This document shows positions 8,735 to 16,022 of a stretch of DNA of 37,750 bases, one piece after another. Origin of the DNA: Candidatus Aminicenantota bacterium (GTDB lineage Bacteria; Acidobacteriota; Aminicenantia; Aminicenantales; UBA4085). The translations under genes and the position numbers were made by a program. Location: the NCBI GenBank assembly GCA_022866045.1, contig JALHTW010000009.1, positions 1-37,750 of the forward strand. Reading direction: 5' to 3'. The notes under the pieces are model-generated. The model saw only the letters and a list, made by a program, of their open reading frames with translations. It did not search any database and was not told the origin of the DNA. The number at the start of each line of letters is the position of its first letter. The stretch's first letter is position 1.

Positions 8735-9847
8735 TCAAGGCCGCGGCAGGCGGACGATGAATGTGCTCCCCGCATCCGGTTCGCTCGAAACGTCGATCGT
8801 GCCGTTATGGGCATCGACGATCTTCTTGGCAATGGACAGGCCGAGTCCCGTTCCTTTCATTTTTTTCCCTTGGCTGCGGTGAACCTGGTAGAACTGGTCG
8901 AAGATGAACGGCAGGTGCTCTTTAGCGATCCCGATCCCGGTATCCTCGACGGCCACAGCGATGAAGCCGGCGTCTATCTTCAAATTGAGATGCACGCGGC
9001 CCCCGGGCTTGGTATATTTGATAGCGTTATTGATGAGATTCGTAAAAACCTGTTCCAGGCTTTCTTCGTCTCCCAAGACAAGAAGCGGGGCCGGGGCCGT
9101 GTTGAGTTCCACGGCGACCCCGTATTCTTGGGCAAGTGGCCGCATGAAATCAATGAGTTTCTCCAGCATCTTTTGGATATCCAGGGTTTTGAACTTATCG
9201 ACGATTTGTCCCTTGTTGATCCGGGCCAGGTCCAGCCAGTCGTTGATCAGATGGAGCAGGCCATCTAGGCGGTCTCGGGCCTTGAAAATCATTTCCTTTG
9301 GCTTTTCGTCGACCGGCCCGACCATTCCGGCCAGGATGACTTCGAAGTACTGTTGGATGGTGACAAGCGGACTTCGGAGTTGATGGGAAACCATGGTAAT
9401 GAAATTTTCTTCCAGGAGTTTTTTCTCTGTTCGCAGAGCTTCGGCTTCAAGGATGAGCTTTCGCCGTTCGTAGGCTCGGCGGATGATGATCCGCAGTTCC
9501 TCGGGCGAAAAAGGCTTTGGGAGGAAGTCATAGGCCCCTTTTTTCATGGCCTCGACGGCGGAATCGACGGTCGCATAGCCGGTGATGACGATGGGAATGA
9601 TATGAGGGTCGAGATTTTTCAGGCGGTCCAGGACTTCAAAACCGCTGATCCCCGGCATTTTCAAATCGACAAGGACCAAATCCGGCCCGAGGTCCTTGAT
9701 TTTCTTGAGGCCTGCAGCTCCGTCTTCGGCTGTCTCCGCACGGAAGCCGCTTTTAAGCAGGATCTGGGTGCAGGAGTCCCTCATCGCTTCTTCATCGTCA
9801 ATGATAAGCACTAGGGGTTTTTGTTCCGTCATGGAATAGCTCGCCAT
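8735..9847 (-). CDS. Hybrid receiver-histidine kinase
   Basis: 370 aa, soluble, with no membrane segment. The N-terminal receiver domain (residues 11-125) has IDDEE and phosphoacceptor D61 (LVLVDLKMPG). A HisKA domain follows with H155 (MVSHQLRSP). A HATPase_c domain follows with N-box NLINNAIKYT, DTGIGI and GTGLGLSIAK. A receiver placed before the kinase suggests that phosphorylation of the receiver controls autokinase activity. ATG 9847 or ATG 9832 (MTEQKP) could start it; neither has a strong ribosome-binding site. It sits between two receiver proteins and the hydrogenase protease/hypBA genes, so it probably takes part in signalling tied to hydrogenase maturation or expression; the signal is unknown. 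Confidence 0.88.
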   Translation of the reverse strand: MASYSMTEQKPLVLIIDDEEAMRDSCTQILLKSGFRAETAEDGAAGLKKIKDLGPDLVLVDLKMPGISGFEVLDRLKNLDPHIIPIVITGYATVDSAVEAMKKGAYDFLPKPFSPEELRIIIRRAYERRKLILEAEALRTEKKLLEENFITMVSHQLRSPLVTIQQYFEVILAGMVGPVDEKPKEMIFKARDRLDGLLHLINDWLDLARINKGQIVDKFKTLDIQKMLEKLIDFMRPLAQEYGVAVELNTAPAPLLVLGDEESLEQVFTNLINNAIKYTKPGGRVHLNLKIDAGFIAVAVEDTGIGIAKEHLPFIFDQFYQVHRSQGKKMKGTGLGLSIAKKIVDAHNGTIDVSSEPDAGSTFIVRLPRP

Positions 9848-9962
9848 AGCATTTTAATCTAAAATGCGTTTTCTCGCAGTAAAAATTTGGCGGACAGACA
9901 CAAAGAATCGGATCTGCGGGCCTCTATGGACCAAAATTCCGGGAGGGCTGGCCTTGAGCTTA

Positions 9963-10370
9963 TTAGCTTTTCAGAAGTTTTTCGATCCTGGCCAGGAGGT
10001 CCGCCGGTTTGACGGGCTTGTCGATGTAATCATCCGGCCCGATCATCCCCTGCTCATCTCCCTTGAACTGGAATCTGGAGCCGGCAATCTCCTTGACGGC
10101 GGAGACGAAAATGACTGGCGTGCTTTGGACGTCCGCGTATTCCGGAGACGTTTTGATGGCGTGGCAAAGAGAAAAGCCGTCAAAAAGGCTGTCCATCATG
10201 ATATCCAGGAGAATCAGGTCCGGCTTTTCCGATAAAATTTTCTCCTTGGCTTCGGCAGGATTGGCGGCGGAGATGACGTCATACAAGGCTGATTTTAAAA
10301 TGGGCGCTACGGCCTCCCTGAAATCCGGGTCATCATCAATCACCAGAATTTTTGGCGATGTTTTCGTCAT
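9963..10370 (-). CDS. Single-domain response regulator (CheY-like)
   Basis: 135 aa, receiver domain only. IDDDPD acidic pocket (11-16), phosphoacceptor D56 (LILLDIMMD), VSA in the Thr/Ser position and the conserved Lys in YIDKPVKP. No output domain, so it acts as a phosphate shuttle or by protein contact. AAGGAGG lies 7-8 nt before ATG 10370, the strongest ribosome-binding site in this operon. It lies 14 bp after the upstream receiver gene and 115 bp before the hybrid kinase gene. An insertion around FKGDEQGMIGPDD before the final strand is longer than in CheY. Confidence 0.85.
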   Translation of the reverse strand: MTKTSPKILVIDDDPDFREAVAPILKSALYDVISAANPAEAKEKILSEKPDLILLDIMMDSLFDGFSLCHAIKTSPEYADVQSTPVIFVSAVKEIAGSRFQFKGDEQGMIGPDDYIDKPVKPADLLARIEKLLKS

Positions 10371-10384
10371 GGCGTTGTCCTCCT

Positions 10385-10759
10385 TTACTCGTTTAAGGCA
10401 TTTTTGATTGCGAGTTTCAGTTCGTCTTTGCCGAAAGACTTGATAAAATAAAAAAAGATGTTCTGCTCCCGGACCTTGGCTTCTAAACGTTTGGTGTTTT
10501 TCTCCGCGGTCATGATGATTTTGATTTTGGGATCGAGGTTCTTTAAGATGGAAACGGCCTCGTAGCCCTTCATTTCGGGCAGGTCGACATCCAGGATCAA
10601 GCAGTCGAAATATCCTTGAGAAATTTTCTTGATCGCTTCGGTCAACCTCCTGCCTGTTTCGACATAGTAGTTTTCATTCTTTAAAAACGTCTCCAGATCC
10701 TTCCGAATTTTCGTGTTGGGGTCGATCACTAGGATCCGTTTTTCTGAAACTGCCATCAT
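10385..10759 (-). CDS. Single-domain response regulator with an altered acidic pocket
   Basis: 124 aa receiver-like protein, first gene of the sigma54-driven operon. Phosphoacceptor D57 (LILDVDLPEMKG), T88-region (IIMTAE) and the Lys of YFIKSF are present. The first acidic pair reads VID13-P14 instead of D-D, so one magnesium-binding residue is lost, which could weaken or alter phosphorylation. No output domain follows. GAAGG sits upstream of ATG 10759; an alternative ATG is at 10756. It is 14 bp from the next receiver gene. Confidence 0.82.
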   Translation of the reverse strand: MMAVSEKRILVIDPNTKIRKDLETFLKNENYYVETGRRLTEAIKKISQGYFDCLILDVDLPEMKGYEAVSILKNLDPKIKIIMTAEKNTKRLEAKVREQNIFFYFIKSFGKDELKLAIKNALNE

Positions 10760-10782
10760 CAGGTTACCTTCAATAAATTTTC

Positions 10783-10798
10783 TGCAATTATCGTGCCA
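10783..10798 (-). promoter_or_regulatory. Sigma54 (-24/-12) promoter of the receiver/kinase/protease/hypBA operon
   Basis: The minus strand reads TGGCACG-ATAA-TTGCA, matching the sigma54 consensus TGGCACG-N4-TTGCW at every defined position. It lies 24 bp before the start codon at 10759, so transcription should begin near 10772, giving a very short leader that still contains the GAAGG ribosome-binding site. It implies control by an enhancer-binding protein, and one is encoded at 16023-17378. Confidence 0.85.
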
Positions 10799-10911
10799 AG
10801 TGGGTTGGGATCGAGAGAATTAACAACTCTCTAACCTATTGATATAAAATGAGTTATTTAAAAAGGGGAAGCATGGGAAATCGATTATTTTGCCCGGCGC
10901 AGAAGCCCCGA

Positions 10912-10935
10912 GGAAATATTCCCCGGTGTTGTTCC
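10912..10935. promoter_or_regulatory. Putative activator site (UAS) for the sigma54 promoter: tandem GG-N5-TTCC pair
   Basis: Two 11-mers, GGAAATATTCC (10912-10922) and GGTGTTGTTCC (10925-10935), are separated by CC. The arrangement is nearly repeated at 15990-16014 ahead of the other sigma54 promoter, and each copy lies 114-118 bp upstream of its promoter box, the right range for an NtrC-type enhancer. The surrounding gap 10799-11135 contains no credible gene; a GAGAG/CTCTC dyad (10813-10831) is the only other structure noticed. Confidence 0.65.
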
Positions 10936-11135
10936 ATAAGGCGACAGCGACGACATCAGCCTCAACGCCGGCCCATAATAATCTAAAAGTTGTTAAAGGC
11001 AAGACCAGACCGTAAAAAGATCCGTTAGCCGCGCTTTTTTGATGCAGCAATTATAGGCAGGCAGAGCGATCAAAGAAAGGCCGCTCTATGTTTAGGTGCA
11101 CTCGACTGGACGATTTTTATCGCGTTCTCTTTAGT

Positions 11136-11312
11136 CTGAATTATTCATGAATTACGTTATCTCTCCCGGTCGTGGATTTGCAGACGGGCGCTGAATTCGG
11201 GGACATGACCCAAATTCTCCGGAATTTGGGATCGTGTCCCCCTCGTCTTGAATTCGGCGCCCGGCTGCAAATTCTCTTCTCGAGGAAACGACTCAATTTA
11301 TGAATAATTCAG
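11136..11312. repeat. MITE/REP-like palindromic element, 177 bp
   Basis: Outer inverted repeats are exact for 13 bp: CTGAATTATTCAT (11136-11148) and ATGAATAATTCAG (11300-11312). A further long imperfect hairpin lies inside, arms about 11175-11217 and 11221-11274, including GACCCAAATTC against GAATTTGGGATC and a GCAGACGGGCGC/GGCGCCCGGCTGC pair. It contains no open reading frame and ends 1 bp from the stop codon of the hydrogenase large subunit, so it may also end that transcript. Structure is typical of non-autonomous elements mobilised by a transposase acting elsewhere; no transposase is present here. Confidence 0.65.
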
Positions 11313-11313
11313 G

Positions 11314-13053
11314 TTAGTTTTTTAGCTGTTCAAGGATTTGTTCCATGGCCAGTCGGACGGGCTCGGATATTTGTTCGCCGTCTTCAAGCGAGGCGGGCTG
11401 GATGCCGAGGATATAGGAGTTCTTAAGCTGGTCGAAGCTGATCTGGCTTGTCACCAGGGGCAGCAGCCTGTGGCTCAAGACGGCATTCCAGGCCGCGTGC
11501 TGAAGCGGCATGATGGTGATTTTTCCTGGGCGTTCTCCGAAGTCCACCGCATCCAGGAAGAGCAGCGGACGACGCTCGTCAGCTTCCCGAGCGCCCGATT
11601 TTTCAAGGGCTTCATCTTCGATCCAAACCTCTTTGACTCCCTGGCCGCGCAGCCGGCGGGCCAGTTCTAATCCCACGGCATCGTCGGAATGACCGGGCGA
11701 TCCGATGCCGATGATGACCGGAGAGACATCCGTTTTGAGCGCTGCGATTTTTGTCTTCCAGTCTTCCTCGGGAGCCCTTTTGACCTGGACCGTGTGCACC
11801 GAACAGCTGATACAGGGGTCGAACGACCTGATGACGAGGTCCATCCGGTCCTTGATTTTTTCTTCCTGCCCTGATTCGAGCAGTTTCTGCGCGGTGATGT
11901 AGCAGTAGCGTTCGATGTCCTCGGCGTTCTGGGCCGTGGGGGTGATGATGTCCGTATGAGACACCAGGCCTTTCGTCACTTCATAGGCGTGGAACAGGGT
12001 GCCGCGGGGAGCTTCCACGGCGCCTGCCCCTTTCCCGTCTTTTTGGCTATAAAGGACGAGCGGTTCATCGGGAAGCTTAACGGCTTCATCGACGACCCCG
12101 GGGATTCTTTCGAAGGCATAGACCAATTCCAGAGCCTGGGCCGCGTTGTTGAACAAAGGATTCTTTGTCCAGCGGGCGTTGAAATACTTCTTATACATTT
12201 TCCGGGCTTCACCTTCGAACCTTTCTCCGAGGCAGTTCACCCGGGCCAGGGCGCCGACGGAGTAGGGCTTGCCCTTGTACTGGCTTCGTTTGCAGAAAGA
12301 ATGGGGGACGATGAACTCGTTGGTCAGGTTTTTGTAATCCTGGACGTCGATGATATCGCCGTTGGACAGGATGATTTCATCGCCGACAATCCCGTACTTT
12401 TTATCGGGCGGATGGCAGCAGGCGTAGAGCGTCTCCGATTCAGGGACGTCGGGATAGGGAAGTTCGGCGAACAATTTCACGGTTTTCAAAACGAAGGGCA
12501 TGAATTGAATGGCCCGGTTTTTGATCCAGACGAGCTCGTCCCGGCTCGGGAATTTTCCGAATCCTCCGATCACGGGATTCTCGCCGTGGATATAACGTCC
12601 ACTCACTGTCTTCATGATGTGGTTGCCGTACTGTTTCATCTCCAGGGCGATCTTGACTTCAAAGGGGAACTTCGAGGCCATGGCGATGGCATTCGGGAAG
12701 CCGACATAATCCGGAAGCGCCAGATAGAACACATGGAGAGCATGGCTTTCCACCATTTCTCCGAGATGCATGAGCTCACGGATGAGCTTCACCTTGGGCC
12801 CGACATTGACCTTCAAGGCCTTTTCCATGGCCCGGATGGCGGCGTATTTATGGGACAGGGTGCAGATCGCACAAATCCGGGGAACGAGGTTGACGTCCTC
12901 TTCGGGCGTTTTGCCCAAGGTCAGACGTTCTACCAGACGTGGCCCCTCGTTCACCAAGAATTTCACGTCCGTGACGACATTCCCGTCGATGGTGGCGGTC
13001 ACACCGCCGTTGCCTTCCAGGCGAGCCAGGTGTTCTATGGTGATTTTCTTCAT
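11314..13053 (-). CDS. hydA: Group 3b-like [NiFe]-hydrogenase large subunit fused to a HycI-like maturation protease
   Basis: 579 aa. Residues 1-425 form the catalytic alpha subunit: N-terminal ligand motif R59-I-C61-A-I-C64-TLSH68 and C-terminal motif D412-P-C414-I-S-C417-S-V-H420. Normal group 3b alpha subunits end shortly after this motif (about 430 aa). Here the frame continues through a linker (421-444) into a complete hydrogenase maturation protease domain: GIGSPGHSDDAVG (449-461, D458), FLDAVDFG (D501/D504), SHRLLPL (H528) and LGIQP (549-553), closely resembling HycI. Cleavage after H420 would therefore release the protease itself. Start 13053 has AAAGGAG upstream and overlaps hydD by 4 bp. 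The enzyme should exchange electrons between H2 and NAD(P)H with HydBGD in the cytoplasm. Confidence 0.92.
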   Translation of the reverse strand: MKKITIEHLARLEGNGGVTATIDGNVVTDVKFLVNEGPRLVERLTLGKTPEEDVNLVPRICAICTLSHKYAAIRAMEKALKVNVGPKVKLIRELMHLGEMVESHALHVFYLALPDYVGFPNAIAMASKFPFEVKIALEMKQYGNHIMKTVSGRYIHGENPVIGGFGKFPSRDELVWIKNRAIQFMPFVLKTVKLFAELPYPDVPESETLYACCHPPDKKYGIVGDEIILSNGDIIDVQDYKNLTNEFIVPHSFCKRSQYKGKPYSVGALARVNCLGERFEGEARKMYKKYFNARWTKNPLFNNAAQALELVYAFERIPGVVDEAVKLPDEPLVLYSQKDGKGAGAVEAPRGTLFHAYEVTKGLVSHTDIITPTAQNAEDIERYCYITAQKLLESGQEEKIKDRMDLVIRSFDPCISCSVHTVQVKRAPEEDWKTKIAALKTDVSPVIIGIGSPGHSDDAVGLELARRLRGQGVKEVWIEDEALEKSGAREADERRPLLFLDAVDFGERPGKITIMPLQHAAWNAVLSHRLLPLVTSQISFDQLKNSYILGIQPASLEDGEQISEPVRLAMEQILEQLKN

Positions 13054-13835
13054 TTTGTTTCTCCTTTGAGCCGGGCGAAAAATTGAGTGATGCTCGTTCC
13101 GCTGAAGTTGGCCATCTTATTTTTGATGAGGGCTGGGTCATAGCCTTTTTCGAGTAAAAGCTTGTATTCCGCTGTCCGGTTGGCTTCTTCCGAAGGCCCC
13201 CAGCAACCCACGCAGGGCAGGTTGTGATTGACGCAGACCGAGCCGCAGCCGGCGGCCGTCAGAGGACCCAGACAAAGGATGTTTTTGTTAAGAAGGCAGT
13301 CATTCTCGTGCCACTTGCATTCGACGCAGACCGGAAACCGGAAAAGTTCAGGCGGATTGCCGGCTAAAAGCCGGGCGAACGTCGAGAGAAACTGTTCCTT
13401 GCCGATCGGACAGCCGGGCAGGAAGTAATCCACTTTGACAAAATCGCCGATCGGCTTGGACGGCAGGGCTTTGGCATGGATCATTTCCACCCCTCCATAG
13501 ACGGCCTTTAAATTTTTCGCCCAATCCTTGTCGTCCAAAAAATACGATTGCATTCCGCCCAGGCCGGCGCAGATGCCGATGGCGATGAGCGCCTTGGATC
13601 TTTTCCGGATTTTTCGAAGTTCTTCCAGCTCCTTTTCCGTCGACACCGAGCCCTCGACGAGGGCAACGTCGAGTTCGACCTCGTCGTTGTTGTCGCTTTT
13701 CGCCATCAGAAAGGCTTCGATGTTGGCGGCTTTGAAGATATTGACCAGTTCTTCCTCGCAGTCGATGATGAGTAGGGCATCACCCGCGCAGCCGGTGAGT
13801 TCGTAGATCCCGATTTTCAGTTTGTTGTCTGGCAT
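13050..13835 (-). CDS. hydD: [NiFe]-hydrogenase small (delta) subunit
   Basis: 261 aa electron-transfer subunit holding three predicted 4Fe-4S clusters. The proximal motif is TGC16AGD19, with Asp where CxxC is usual, followed by GIC, PGCP and the C-terminal cysteine series (CVECKW, CLLNKNILCLGP, GCGSVCVNHNLPCVGCWGP). It carries electrons between the NiFe site in HydA and the flavin subunit HydG. GGGAGG precedes ATG 13835. It starts 10 bp after hydG and overlaps hydA by 4 bp. Order beta-gamma-delta-alpha is the classic group 3b (sulfhydrogenase-type) operon. Confidence 0.9.
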   Translation of the reverse strand: MPDNKLKIGIYELTGCAGDALLIIDCEEELVNIFKAANIEAFLMAKSDNNDEVELDVALVEGSVSTEKELEELRKIRKRSKALIAIGICAGLGGMQSYFLDDKDWAKNLKAVYGGVEMIHAKALPSKPIGDFVKVDYFLPGCPIGKEQFLSTFARLLAGNPPELFRFPVCVECKWHENDCLLNKNILCLGPLTAAGCGSVCVNHNLPCVGCWGPSEEANRTAEYKLLLEKGYDPALIKNKMANFSGTSITQFFARLKGETK

Positions 13836-13845
13836 GGCGTCCTCC

Positions 13846-14706
13846 CTAGATAAGTTCCCTCATGTGAAGCACATCCCAATAGGTGAAAACAGGGCCGTCG
13901 AGGCAGGTGTAAATATAATCAATGGCGCAATGGCCGCACTTGCCGACGCCGCATTTCATCCGCCGTTCCAGGGTCATCAGGATCTGGTTTTTCGGGATGT
14001 TCAGTTTGAGCAGCTCTTTGATGACGAATTTGTACATCACCGGCGGCCCGCAGACGAGGCTGTAGGTCGCATCCGGATCGACTTTTTTGAGGCGGGGAAA
14101 GAGCGTCGTGACGACTCCGATGTTCTCCTTCCACGTTCCCGTATCGTCCTGGTCCACCGTCAGGTGGCACTCGAGGTCGCCTCTCTCCTTGAGCGAAAAA
14201 TATTCTTCGCGGAAGATCATCTCGGCCGGCCTCTTGGCCCCGTAAAGGACGGAGACTTTGCCGAACTGGTCGCGGTTATCGAGACAATAAAGAAGGACCG
14301 AGCGGAGCGGCGCCACGACCAGCCCGCCGAGGACGATGATGATGTCCTTGTTCTTCATGTCGTCGACGGGGAAGCCGTTCCCGTAGGGGCCGCGGAGCCC
14401 GATCAGCGAATTTTCCTTGAGCTTGAAGAGCGCCCCGGTCACGGTCCCCGCCTTCCGGATGCAGAACTCGAGCAGCCCCGGCCGCGACGGGGTGGAAGAA
14501 ATGCAGAAGGGCGCTTCGCCGGTTCCCAGGACCGAAATCATGGCGAATTGCCCCGGTCGGTATTTGAACAAGAGGGCCTTGTCCATGTCGACAAGCCGGA
14601 CCTGAAAAAATTTCACGTCGTCCGTCAGAGGGTAGGTCCGGACGATGCGGGCCGGCTCCGGCGTGAAGGGGTTCTTCCGTTCCAGAGATTTGTGTTCGGC
14701 GTTCAT
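13846..14706 (-). CDS. hydG: Hydrogenase gamma subunit, FAD/NAD(P)-binding oxidoreductase
   Basis: 286 aa ferredoxin-reductase-type diaphorase. FAD-binding RPGQFAMISV and the PFCISS segment come first, then a nucleotide-binding region GGLVVAPLRSV (GGxGxAPLRS in most homologues), CGPPVMYK, and a C-terminal 2Fe-2S motif C252-x4-C257-x2-C260-x7-C268. It transfers hydride between NAD(P)H and the iron-sulfur chain. Here gamma denotes the hydrogenase subunit HydG, not the radical-SAM maturase of the same symbol. It overlaps hydB by 4 bp. Confidence 0.9.
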   Translation of the reverse strand: MNAEHKSLERKNPFTPEPARIVRTYPLTDDVKFFQVRLVDMDKALLFKYRPGQFAMISVLGTGEAPFCISSTPSRPGLLEFCIRKAGTVTGALFKLKENSLIGLRGPYGNGFPVDDMKNKDIIIVLGGLVVAPLRSVLLYCLDNRDQFGKVSVLYGAKRPAEMIFREEYFSLKERGDLECHLTVDQDDTGTWKENIGVVTTLFPRLKKVDPDATYSLVCGPPVMYKFVIKELLKLNIPKNQILMTLERRMKCGVGKCGHCAIDYIYTCLDGPVFTYWDVLHMRELI

Positions 14707-15761
14707 TTTGTCACCTCACGGCTCATTTTTTTCCAAAAGGCATCCACTTCTTCCCCCTCCAGGGCCCGGGCGATGGTCTTGACGTTGATGCCCACGGGAC
14801 AGGTGGCGATGCAGCGGCCGCATCCGACGCAGCTCGGCTTTCCATATTTGCTGACATAGGCCTGGAGCTTATGGGTATACCAGAGCTTCAGCCGGTCGGA
14901 TTTGTCCTCGCGGAAATTCTCCCCGCCCGCCACCTCCGAATATTCGGGGAGCGTGCAGGAATCCCAGGTCCGAATGCGCTTGCCGGGCTTTCCGCCGAGG
15001 AATGTCTTGTCCGCCACGTTATAACAGTTACAGGTGGGGCAGACCATGCTGCAGGAGCCGCAAGCCAGGCAGGCGTCGCCGGCTTCCTGCCAGAAAGGAG
15101 CTTTGTACTTGAGCTCCATCAGGTCGGGCATGGTGACGAAATCGATTTCCGTTTTGAAGGCTTTTTCCTTGTCATTTTGCCAGCGGATGTAGGCCTGGAT
15201 ATCTTTGTCGGATAAATTCTCGTCGAACTTATCCGGCGCGAGCTTCACCAGGTCATCGCCCTGGCTGGACCCGATCCAGACCAGGAAAAACTCGTCGAGA
15301 TCGGTGAAGAACAAATCATAGCCTTCTTCGATGATGTTGGTCCGGGTGGACTTGCAGAAGCAGTGTTCATCCGGCCAGCAGGAGAGGCCGAGGATAAGCG
15401 TTTTCTCCCGGGCGCCCATATAATACGGATCGGGGTATTCCTGAATGAACAGCTTGTCCAGCGTTAAAAGGCCGTGGATATCGCAGGGATGAATGCCGAA
15501 TAGGATTTTTTTGGAGATATGAGAAAAATCTTCTTTGTAACCCGCTTCGTTGAAGTCGAACATATTGAACATCGGCGGGACCATGATCTTTTTCGGCGGA
15601 ATGATGGTTCGGGTCGTCTGCAGTTCGATTTTGGAAAAATCGTCCACGCGGTCAAACACAAATTTGTCGCCTTTTTTTTGGGGAGCCCAGATATCGGCTT
15701 CTTTGTAAATGACTTCCAAGAAACGATATAAGTCCGCTTTTTTGAGTTTTAGAATTCTCAT
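14703..15761 (-). CDS. hydB: Hydrogenase beta subunit, two-4Fe-4S ferredoxin-like protein
   Basis: 352 aa, the family of sulfhydrogenase beta and anaerobic sulfite reductase A. C-terminal cluster motifs CLACGSCSMVCPTCNC and CVGCGRCIATCPVGI bind two 4Fe-4S clusters. Other conserved segments are FGIHPCDIHGL and LSCWPDEHCFCKSTRTN. It is the first gene of hydBGDA. AAAGGAAC lies upstream of ATG 15761, and the sigma54 promoter at 15857 lies about 95 bp upstream. It probably provides the port for ferredoxin-like partners or a sulfur-reducing side activity; the partner cannot be read from sequence. Confidence 0.88.
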   Translation of the reverse strand: MRILKLKKADLYRFLEVIYKEADIWAPQKKGDKFVFDRVDDFSKIELQTTRTIIPPKKIMVPPMFNMFDFNEAGYKEDFSHISKKILFGIHPCDIHGLLTLDKLFIQEYPDPYYMGAREKTLILGLSCWPDEHCFCKSTRTNIIEEGYDLFFTDLDEFFLVWIGSSQGDDLVKLAPDKFDENLSDKDIQAYIRWQNDKEKAFKTEIDFVTMPDLMELKYKAPFWQEAGDACLACGSCSMVCPTCNCYNVADKTFLGGKPGKRIRTWDSCTLPEYSEVAGGENFREDKSDRLKLWYTHKLQAYVSKYGKPSCVGCGRCIATCPVGINVKTIARALEGEEVDAFWKKMSREVTK

Positions 15762-15856
15762 GCTTTTGTTCCTTTTGTTTTCATGATTGTACTCTTTCCG
15801 CTTCTCCTTTGAGAAAAATTAACGTCAAAAATATATAAAACCTCGCCCTTTTCCTA

Positions 15857-15872
15857 TGCAAAATCCATGCCT
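15857..15872 (-). promoter_or_regulatory. Sigma54 (-24/-12) promoter of hydBGDA
   Basis: The minus strand reads AGGCATG-GATT-TTGCA. GG at -24 and GC at -12 have the exact spacing, with two differences from TGGCACG-N4-TTGCW. Predicted start of transcription is near 15846, about 85 nt before hydB. The NtrC-family gene lies just upstream on the same strand. Confidence 0.78.
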
Positions 15873-15989
15873 GTTTTAGGTTCGGGGGGTGTCGTCGCGA
15901 AATTTTTTTAACTAGCAGAAATTAATATATTTGGCAAAGTTGGTTTTGGAAAGCAAATGCCTTTCGGCCTAGATAAAATAAAAATATGT

Positions 15990-16014
15990 GGAATTATTCC
16001 CCAGGGACTGTTCC
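15990..16014. promoter_or_regulatory. Putative activator site (UAS) for hydBGDA: tandem GG-N5-TTCC pair
   Basis: GGAATTATTCC (15990-16000) and GGGACTGTTCC (16004-16014) are separated by CCA. The element shares about 20 of 25 positions with the one at 10912-10935 and lies 118 bp upstream of the sigma54 promoter. It falls in the short gap after the activator gene. The rest of 15762-16022 is AT-rich with no gene. Confidence 0.65.
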
Positions 16015-16022
16015 TTTTTGAC

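Noticed and set aside
10820-11050. 76-codon minus-strand frame in the gap before the receiver genes
   Set aside because: No ribosome-binding site, no family resemblance, and it overlaps the putative activator site at 10912-10935; better explained as regulatory DNA.
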